Origin: a virus
Strand: one strand, 5' to 3'
DNA: 23,140 bases
Virus record (IMG/VR): IMGVR_UViG_3300031629_000087
Coordinates: 1-23,140 of that record
Shown in pieces: positions 14,904 to 20,297 of this stretch. Both the position numbers and the translations under genes were made by a program. Every line of letters begins with the position of its first letter. The stretch's first letter is position 1. Under the pieces are notes generated by a model. That model worked only from the letters and a program-made list of their open reading frames with translations. It searched no databases and was not told the DNA's origin.

Positions 14904-15800
14904 ATGAGTTTTGGCTATAACGTACTTGGATTTGGTAGTCATCCTTCAAGAGGAGTCCCTTTAGCCGTGGAATGGTTATTGATTGCCGGCGGAGGAGCGT
15001 CTCATACGGGTGGCCCAGCAGGGGGTGGTGGTGGCGGAGGATATTTAACAGCAGTAACAGATGGAATTACACCCGCTACCAGCTTTTTTCCAGGCATAGC
15101 ATATACCGTGACTGTTGGTGCCGGTGGCGCTAATGGGGGAAATCCAGGCGTGGACTCGTCGGTAACAGGCGCAGGACTAACAACTATATTATCGATAGGT
15201 GGCGGGAGAGGTGGCGCGGGGCGTACCTTTTTCCCTTCTATTGGAGGCGCTGGCGGCGGAGGCGCTGGCGGGCAATCGGGCGGATACCCTTTTCCTCAAG
15301 CGGGCGCTGTTGGAACGGTTGGGCCTCCAAGACAAGGATATACTGGCGGCGCTGGGTATTTTGTAAATACTTACCAGAGTTATGTAGGGGGCGGCGGTGG
15401 CGGCGCTGGTGGCAATGGGGTGAGTTATGTGAATGCGTACTTTAGCTCGACAGGCGGTGGCGGCAGAAGCGGTAATGTTGACAGCGTAGGCCGAGGCGGC
15501 GGCGGCGGTGGCTCGGGCAATGATGCCTCGCGTGGCGGTGTAGGATCATCCGGCGGTGGAAGTGGAAATAGTTATTACTACAACCGTGGCAACCAAGCTG
15601 GATACGCCAACACGGGCGGTGGTGGCGGAGGTGGTGCCCAGACCGCGTATGCCCCGCCAAATCGCCCTGCACCCGGAGGATCAGGTATTGCTATTTTTAA
15701 ATACGAAGGAGGGACTAGGGCTACCGGAGGAACGATTACATTTGTATCGGGTTATACCTTACACACTTTTAATAGTTCAGGGACGTTTACACCCTTATGA
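14904..15800 (+). CDS. Polyglycine-rich fibre-tip adhesin-like protein
   Basis: A 298-residue protein dominated by glycine runs (up to seven in a row) between residues 29 and 255. VEWLLIAGGG at the front and YTVTVGAGG (about 67-75) are typical of the glycine-rich domain of phage fibre tips. The C-terminus GGSGIAIFKYEGG then LHTFNSSGTF is the closing strand pair of that domain. In structurally known relatives (for example the Salmonella phage S16 gp38 adhesin), such runs pack as polyglycine helices that display variable loops binding the receptor. Here the loops between runs are rich in Ser, Asn and Tyr. AGGAG precedes ATG 14904, and it ends by ATGA overlap with the next gene. Confidence 0.75.
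   Translation: MSFGYNVLGFGSHPSRGVPLAVEWLLIAGGGASHTGGPAGGGGGGGYLTAVTDGITPATSFFPGIAYTVTVGAGGANGGNPGVDSSVTGAGLTTILSIGGGRGGAGRTFFPSIGGAGGGGAGGQSGGYPFPQAGAVGTVGPPRQGYTGGAGYFVNTYQSYVGGGGGGAGGNGVSYVNAYFSSTGGGGRSGNVDSVGRGGGGGGSGNDASRGGVGSSGGGSGNSYYYNRGNQAGYANTGGGGGGGAQTAYAPPNRPAPGGSGIAIFKYEGGTRATGGTITFVSGYTLHTFNSSGTFTPL
15059..15076 (+). repeat. 18-base exact repeat shared by adhesin and sulfotransferase genes
   Basis: AGATGGAATTACACCCGC occurs here and again at 16949-16966. In both places it is read in the same frame and encodes DGITPA(T). It may mark past recombination or be chance. Confidence 0.6.
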
Positions 15801-16171
15801 GTCATTTTGCAAAAGTTGAAGACGGGATTGTTGTTAATGTCATTGTTGCGGAACAAGATTTTGTAAATAGTCTTGAAGGCGCATGGATTCAAACCTCATA
15901 TAATACTCATGGAAATGTCCATTTGGGGCAAGATGGAGAACCTGATGGAGGCATAGCTCTACGAAAAAACTTTGCGGGTCTTGGGTTTATTTATGACTCC
16001 ACAGCAGATGGTTTTCACAGCCCTAAGCCTTTTCCAAGCTGGAGCCTAAACTCTACAACTTTTGAGTGGGAACCTCCTGTCGAAAAACCAGATAACACTG
16101 TAGAAGGTTTTTATGAGTGGGATGAAGAGATAACAAATTGGGTATTCATAGAGACAGGTGATTTAAATTAA
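15797..16171 (+). CDS. Conserved phage protein in fibre region (MSHFAKV type)
   Basis: A 124-residue protein beginning MSHFAKVEDGIVVNVIVAEQ, then WIQTSYNTHGNVHLGQDG, then GGIALRKNFAGLGFIYD, then PKPFPSWSLNSTTFEWEPP. I recall this pattern from many cyanophage and other marine phage proteins encoded beside fibre genes, without a settled function. Length and place are compatible with a fibre-associated or fibre-chaperone protein. It starts in ATGA overlap with the adhesin gene, suggesting a functional link. Its last codons supply the ribosome-binding site for the downstream sulfotransferase. Confidence 0.65.
   Translation: MSHFAKVEDGIVVNVIVAEQDFVNSLEGAWIQTSYNTHGNVHLGQDGEPDGGIALRKNFAGLGFIYDSTADGFHSPKPFPSWSLNSTTFEWEPPVEKPDNTVEGFYEWDEEITNWVFIETGDLN
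16156..16169 (+). promoter_or_regulatory. Ribosome-binding site and ATT start of the sulfotransferase gene
   Basis: AGGTGA at 16156-16161 lies five bases before ATT at 16167-16169. In this frame there is a stop at 16164-16166 and no ATG, GTG or TTG until 16224, which is beyond the codons for the essential nucleotide-binding loop. The ATT overlaps the TAA stop of the previous gene (16169-16171). This is the best-supported entry point. Confidence 0.6.
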
Positions 16172-17000
16172 ATCATTCGATCAACTTGTATGTTTAAGCG
16201 GTCTTCCAAGAACAGGCAGTACCTTGTTGTCTAGCTTGTTATCACAAAACCCGACTATACATTCAGAAGGTTATTCTGGGCTGTGTGAACTTATGTGGCA
16301 GACTGAAAAAACTTGTGAATCTATAAAGCACATATTTGCTTCAAACAATAGATTGCACACCTCAAAGGATATTATTTCTCAACTGCCTCACTCTTATTAT
16401 AAAAACAATAGTTCGCAAGAAAAAATTGTTGTTGATAAATCTAGGTCGTGGACAAATTCAGACTGTTCTTCTTTGCTTGATGATTTTGTCGGCGATGATA
16501 TTAAAATAATTGTTATGGTTCGCCCTATTGTTGAAATTTGTAAATCCTTAGTAAGGATATTTAAAAGTAATGGAATTTATACAGAGCAGCGTGAAAAAGA
16601 CCTATTTGAAGAGATAATAATACAGCCATTAACCGGAGTACAGGTTGCAAGGGAAAGTAACAGCAATCGTTTTATATTTGTTTCGTATCAGGACTTGGTG
16701 GAAAACACTTCGCAAACATTAAAAAGAATTTATAGTTTTTGCGGCTGGCCTCCGTTTATACATAACACAAACAATGTAGATACAAAGTATGTTGAAAGAG
16801 ATGATTTTTATCGCCTAAAAGGTATGCAAGTTGATGGCTTAAAAGGTATGCACGATGTAAGAAAAAAAATTGAATATCGTAGTAACGATACGGTGTTAAT
16901 GGATAGAACAATAAGAATATGTGAGGGCTTAGAAACAGGGTCTTTAAGAGATGGAATTACACCCGCAACACTACCCGATTTAATATTGGAGAACTTTTAA
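16167..17000 (+). CDS. Sulfotransferase family protein (ATT start proposed)
   Basis: The product is a probable PAPS-dependent sulfotransferase of 277 residues when started at ATT 16167. SGLPRTGSTLLSSLL (11-25) is the 5'-phosphosulfate-binding loop. VRPIVEICKSLVR (about 118-130) has the Arg-x7-Ser pair (R119, S127) expected for 3'-phosphate binding. FIFVSYQDLVENTSQTLKRI and YSFCGWPPF are typical later elements. A TTG start at 16224 would remove the loop. The substrate is unknown: a glycan, lipid or virion sugar. The gene is visibly richer in A/T and in aaa, aat, tta codons than its fibre neighbours, consistent with acquisition by transfer. It interrupts the fibre cassette, so modification of a surface receptor or fibre is a reasonable guess. 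Confidence 0.82.
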   Translation: MKSFDQLVCLSGLPRTGSTLLSSLLSQNPTIHSEGYSGLCELMWQTEKTCESIKHIFASNNRLHTSKDIISQLPHSYYKNNSSQEKIVVDKSRSWTNSDCSSLLDDFVGDDIKIIVMVRPIVEICKSLVRIFKSNGIYTEQREKDLFEEIIIQPLTGVQVARESNSNRFIFVSYQDLVENTSQTLKRIYSFCGWPPFIHNTNNVDTKYVERDDFYRLKGMQVDGLKGMHDVRKKIEYRSNDTVLMDRTIRICEGLETGSLRDGITPATLPDLILENF

Positions 17001-17061
17001 ATGACTATGGTTTTTAGGAAAACCCATACAATAACTTTATTTTTTATGCGCGGAGGCTGAA

Positions 17062-17757
17062 ATGGCTGAGACAGGATTTACACCAATACAATTGTATCGA
17101 ACTGCGACTGCTTCAGCCGTACCCGTTGCTGGAAAGTTGGCAGACGGCGAGTTAGCGATAAACACAAACGACGGAAAGTTATTCTACAAGAACTCTTCCG
17201 GCGTAGTCACTCAGATGGCGTCTGCAGGCAGCGGAACGGGAACAGTTAGCTCTGTTTCTGGGGCAGGCACTGTTAACGGAATAACGCTAACCGGAACCGT
17301 CACGACATCAGGAAGCCTGACTCTCGGAGGAACATTAGCTAACGTCAATCTGACGAGCCAAGTTACCGGCACTCTTCCTGCGGCCAACGGAGGCACCGGA
17401 CTAGCTGCCCCAGGAACTTCAGGAAACGTGCTCACCTCCGACGGAACCAACTGGACTTCCTCCTCATCCTCGACAGTCGGCGCGTACAATTTGTGGCTTG
17501 TAAAAACCTCTGCTTATACCGCTGTAACTGGGGATCAAATAATAGCTAACAACGCCACTGCGTTTACTATTACACTTCCTGCAAGCCCATCTGTAGGCGA
17601 TACAGTTGTATTAGTTAATGCCCCAGGGGGCGGATTATTGACGGTCGATCGGAACGGACATAACATCAACTCAACGGCTGCGAACGGTGAGCTTAGCGCA
17701 GAACAGAGCAGCCAGCTTGTCTACGTTTCAGTTGCTGTCGGGTTCTTACAAATTTAA
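17062..17757 (+). CDS. Tail fibre-like protein
   Basis: A 231-residue protein. Residues 1-53 contain TPIQLYRTATASAVP and GELAINTNDGKLFYKNSSG, the widespread ELAIN..DGKLFYK start of phage fibre/appendage proteins. The middle is a Gly/Thr/Ser-rich shaft with GTVNGITLTGTVTTSGSLTL, followed by NGGTG...SGNVLTSDGTNWTS (109-133), which is shared with the gene at 12016. The end (145-231) is a compact beta module (FTITLPASPSVGDTVVLVN ... LLTVDRNGHNI) related to three modules in the gene at 19095. GGAGG at 17052-17056 gives a good ribosome-binding site for ATG 17062. The 61-base gap before it holds nothing else convincing. Confidence 0.75.
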   Translation: MAETGFTPIQLYRTATASAVPVAGKLADGELAINTNDGKLFYKNSSGVVTQMASAGSGTGTVSSVSGAGTVNGITLTGTVTTSGSLTLGGTLANVNLTSQVTGTLPAANGGTGLAAPGTSGNVLTSDGTNWTSSSSSTVGAYNLWLVKTSAYTAVTGDQIIANNATAFTITLPASPSVGDTVVLVNAPGGGLLTVDRNGHNINSTAANGELSAEQSSQLVYVSVAVGFLQI

Positions 17758-17769
17758 AGGAGTTTCAAG

Positions 17770-18114
17770 ATGGCCGTAATATTAGGGTCAAGTCCGATAA
17801 AGTCTATTCAGAGAGGTCAAATGACTATGTCTATACAAGGCAGCTCTGGAATAGGGCAGGATTCCACCGCCACAATTAACTCGGTAGACGTTACAAAATC
17901 TTTTATTAGCGCAAGCTGTAACAGCGCAGCAGGTTTCTCCACGTCATCCGGTGCATCGGGCGCTTCACTGGGAACCGGAACGCCGACTGCAGGGGTCAAG
18001 CTAACCAGCGCCACAACACTACTGGCAACTTTAGGGAATGTTCCGTTCGCTGGAACTGCCCCGCAATCCTTGTCAACGGGTGTTCTTTACTTTGAGGTTA
18101 TAGAGTATGTCTAA
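17770..18114 (+). CDS. Small virion structural protein (IKSIQRG type)
   Basis: A 114-residue, Ser/Thr/Gly-rich protein. It starts MAVILGSSPIKSIQRGQMTM, continues STATINSVDVTKSFISASC with a Ser/Gly/Ala-rich centre, and ends TGVLYFEVIEYV. The IKSIQRG start followed by a strand carrying TATI..V...KSF is a pattern I recall from small structural proteins in marine phage tail regions. A small beta-sandwich that caps or decorates fibres is possible. AAAGGAG before ATG 17770 is a good ribosome-binding site. The last eight bases overlap the next gene. Confidence 0.55.
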   Translation: MAVILGSSPIKSIQRGQMTMSIQGSSGIGQDSTATINSVDVTKSFISASCNSAAGFSTSSGASGASLGTGTPTAGVKLTSATTLLATLGNVPFAGTAPQSLSTGVLYFEVIEYV

Positions 18115-18466
18115 TATAAATTACGCAGTAATAGATGAAGGCGGAGTCTGTGAAAGAATTCTAGGATATGAGCAAACTTTAAACGCCGTACCTCATAACT
18201 ACATATCAATTCCTACATTTGATCTATCTTATGTCGGTCGAACTTGGAGCGGCTCCGAGTGGAGCGAAGTCGTAGTCTCAACTCCTACCGAAGAAGAAGC
18301 GGCAAGAACGTGGCGAGATAAAGAGCTTTTTGAATCAGACTGGATTGCAAACTTAAACGATCATCCGCAAAATTCTGACTATATAAGCTATAGAGTTTTG
18401 CTCCGAGACTGGCCTTCTACAGCAGGCTTTCCTGCAACTAAACCTACAAGCCCCGCCTCGTCATGA
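18107..18466 (+). CDS. Tail fibre assembly chaperone-like protein
   Basis: A 119-residue protein. The N-terminal half (YAVIDEGGVCERILGYEQ, then YVGRTWSGSEW) is a small beta domain. The C-terminal half reads ARTWRDKELFESDWIANLNDH, then YRVLLRDWPSTAGFP, which is the RD..L..(S/T)DW ... YR..LRD.P signature of phage tail assembly chaperones (Phage_tail_APC type). Such proteins help fold or attach fibres and are normally encoded directly after a fibre gene, as here. It overlaps the upstream gene by eight bases and the downstream gene by ATGA. Confidence 0.75.
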   Translation: MSNINYAVIDEGGVCERILGYEQTLNAVPHNYISIPTFDLSYVGRTWSGSEWSEVVVSTPTEEEAARTWRDKELFESDWIANLNDHPQNSDYISYRVLLRDWPSTAGFPATKPTSPASS

Positions 18467-19095
18467 GCTATACAATGACATACGACTCGCTTCTTGTAGA
18501 CCTTCGTCGATATCTAGAACGAGGATTTACTGAAGCGAGCGATCAGATTGTTTTTGACCAGCTCCCGCGCCTGATTACGCTCGGAGAGAGGCGTATTGCG
18601 CGCGAGTTAAAAATAGAAGGCTTTATTCGCGCCGTAAATCTTACTCTTTCGATCGGTGTTTCGACGTACTTAAAGCCTGACAGGTGGAGAGATACGGCCT
18701 CAATGAATATTGCTGGGTCTTCTATCTTTTCTCGATCTTACGAATACTGCAGAAATTACTGGCCGGATGAGTCTGAGACCGCTACGCCTGAATTTTATGC
18801 CGACTACGATTATCAGAACTGGCTAATTACTCCCACGCCTAACGCGGCGAGCAATCTAGAGATTTTATACTACGAACAGCCTGCGTTGCTCGGAGATGAC
18901 TTTCAAAGCAATTGGCTAACTGAGTACGCTCCTGACGTATTGCTTTACGCGGCGCTCTTGGAGGCGACTCCATTCTTAAAGAATGACGAGAGAGTTCCGA
19001 TGTGGCGAGAAATGTATGATAGGGCTGCTCAAGCATTAAACGGCGAAGATCTGGCTAAGATAATGGACCGATCCGCAAATAGGAGTGAAGCATAA
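18463..19095 (+). CDS. SU10-like adaptor / tail-tubular-type protein
   Basis: The 210-residue product is likely a ring protein of the neck or short tail. The N-terminal helices (SLLVDLRRYLERGF, then FDQLPRLITLGERRIARELK) and the C-terminal helices (WLTEYAPDVLLYAALLEATPFLKNDERVPMWREMYDRAA, cut by pattern) frame a central beta domain ending ILYYEQPALLGDD. This layout and the NWLTEYAPD.LLYAALLEA series match phage adaptor proteins of the SU10 type, which are distantly like T7 gp11. It begins in ATGA overlap with the assembly chaperone and ends in TAATG overlap with the next structural gene, so the tail genes appear to form one translation unit. Confidence 0.72.
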   Translation: MSYTMTYDSLLVDLRRYLERGFTEASDQIVFDQLPRLITLGERRIARELKIEGFIRAVNLTLSIGVSTYLKPDRWRDTASMNIAGSSIFSRSYEYCRNYWPDESETATPEFYADYDYQNWLITPTPNAASNLEILYYEQPALLGDDFQSNWLTEYAPDVLLYAALLEATPFLKNDERVPMWREMYDRAAQALNGEDLAKIMDRSANRSEA

Positions 19096-20297
19096 TGCCC
19101 AGTTATACCGATGTGTTTGGGGGCGCAAACATATACCCCAGCGAGATAAGCTATAGCTCGGTCAGCCTGAGCGCAAGCATAACGCTTTCGTGGCCGGAGG
19201 AAACCTCTACCAGCGTTAACTTAGCCACACGAATAATGGATGTGACTCCGACTGGAGCTGGCTTTAACATCACACTGCCTGACGCTAAAAAAAGCGGAAC
19301 GGGAAACACAATTCTGTTTAACAATAAAGGCACCGCAATATTTACGGTGCTAAATGCTGGCGGCGTTCAGGTAGGAACAGTTGCTGGAGGCCAGCTCTGG
19401 CAGGTATACCTTACTGATAACACGACGACAAATGGTGTTTGGCAGTTTTTGCAGTACGGCGCAACAACGTCAACTGCAAATGCTTCGTCTTTGGCCGGAA
19501 CCGGAATAGTCGCGGTCGGCACGTTTCTGTCTCAGTCAGTGCCAATAACGGCATTCTCTGCGAATTATGTAGCAGGCGCGAATGATCGAGCAAAAATGTT
19601 TAACTGGACAGGAGCGGGAGGAGTTTTAACCCTGCCAGCTCCTGCTTCGGTTGGAAATAACTGGTTTATGTATCTAAGGAACTCTGGCTCTGGTCAGATA
19701 GCCGTCACTCCCTCGGGAACAACGACGATAGACGGAACCTCTCCTTTATCCTTTCAACCAGGCGAGTCATCAATAATAGCCTCTGACGGCACAAACTTTT
19801 ATACCATCGGTTTTGGGCAAGCGGCGACTTTTGCTTTTGATTACACGGTAATTGCCGTTGCCGGTGCCGGCGATTTTACGCTGTCGGGCGCTCAACTTAA
19901 TAGGGTAGTGTACAAATTTACAGGAGTCTTGACCGGCGCTAGGACCATCATAATTCCCGCCACTGTGCAGCAGTATTGGATAGATAATCGCACCACGGGA
20001 TCGTATACGTTCACTGTTAAAGTGGCATCGACTACGGGCGTAGTTCTAGCGACTAACGAGCGAGGCATATATTATTGTGACGGAAGTCAAATAATAGACG
20101 CTGATACCTCTTCAGTTGCGTCCCCGCTGGCAATTGCAAATGGCGGTACTGGCGCAACCTCGTCAGGACAAGCTTTGCTGAACCTTGGCGGAACTTCTTT
20201 TGGCATCTCTCTTTTCCAAGCCGCAAATCAAGCTGCAGGGTGGACCGCGCTAGGAGTAGCTCAGGCTGGTAGCATAAACGGAGGCACGTTTACCTAA
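19095..20297 (+). CDS. Tail/fibre protein with three tandem beta modules
   Basis: A 400-residue protein. Three related modules of about 80-87 residues occur at 42-122, 157-241 and 250-336. Each has a strand with LTLP, NITLP or IIIP, then a loop with N.G or N..TG, then a TV/VTP strand, and ends in a W/Y-rich strand (GVWQFLQYG, TNFYTIGFG, GIYYCDGSQI). The gene at 17062 carries one such module. The C-terminus has NGGTGATSSGQALLNLG (349-365), another fibre-type linker, and ends without a distinct tip domain. Sandwiched between the SU10-like adaptor and the stabilisation protein, it may be a fibre hub or fibre anchored to the neck. TAATG overlaps occur at both ends. Confidence 0.68.
   Translation: MPSYTDVFGGANIYPSEISYSSVSLSASITLSWPEETSTSVNLATRIMDVTPTGAGFNITLPDAKKSGTGNTILFNNKGTAIFTVLNAGGVQVGTVAGGQLWQVYLTDNTTTNGVWQFLQYGATTSTANASSLAGTGIVAVGTFLSQSVPITAFSANYVAGANDRAKMFNWTGAGGVLTLPAPASVGNNWFMYLRNSGSGQIAVTPSGTTTIDGTSPLSFQPGESSIIASDGTNFYTIGFGQAATFAFDYTVIAVAGAGDFTLSGAQLNRVVYKFTGVLTGARTIIIPATVQQYWIDNRTTGSYTFTVKVASTTGVVLATNERGIYYCDGSQIIDADTSSVASPLAIANGGTGATSSGQALLNLGGTSFGISLFQAANQAAGWTALGVAQAGSINGGTFT

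Noticed and set aside
15001-15670. GGN-rich tract as a tandem DNA repeat or minisatellite
   Set aside because: No fixed repeat period; the pattern is explained by glycine codons of the adhesin.
15556-15819. Second + strand frame within the adhesin gene
   Set aside because: The GGN-rich DNA opens other frames; no ribosome-binding site, and the polyglycine frame explains the sequence.
16224-17000. TTG 16224 as the sulfotransferase start
   Set aside because: It would remove LPRTGST, the nucleotide-binding loop required by the family, and has no Shine-Dalgarno; ATT 16167 has one at the right distance.
17001-17060. 19-codon frame after the sulfotransferase
   Set aside because: Too short, not recognisable, and its end coincides with the ribosome-binding site of the next gene.
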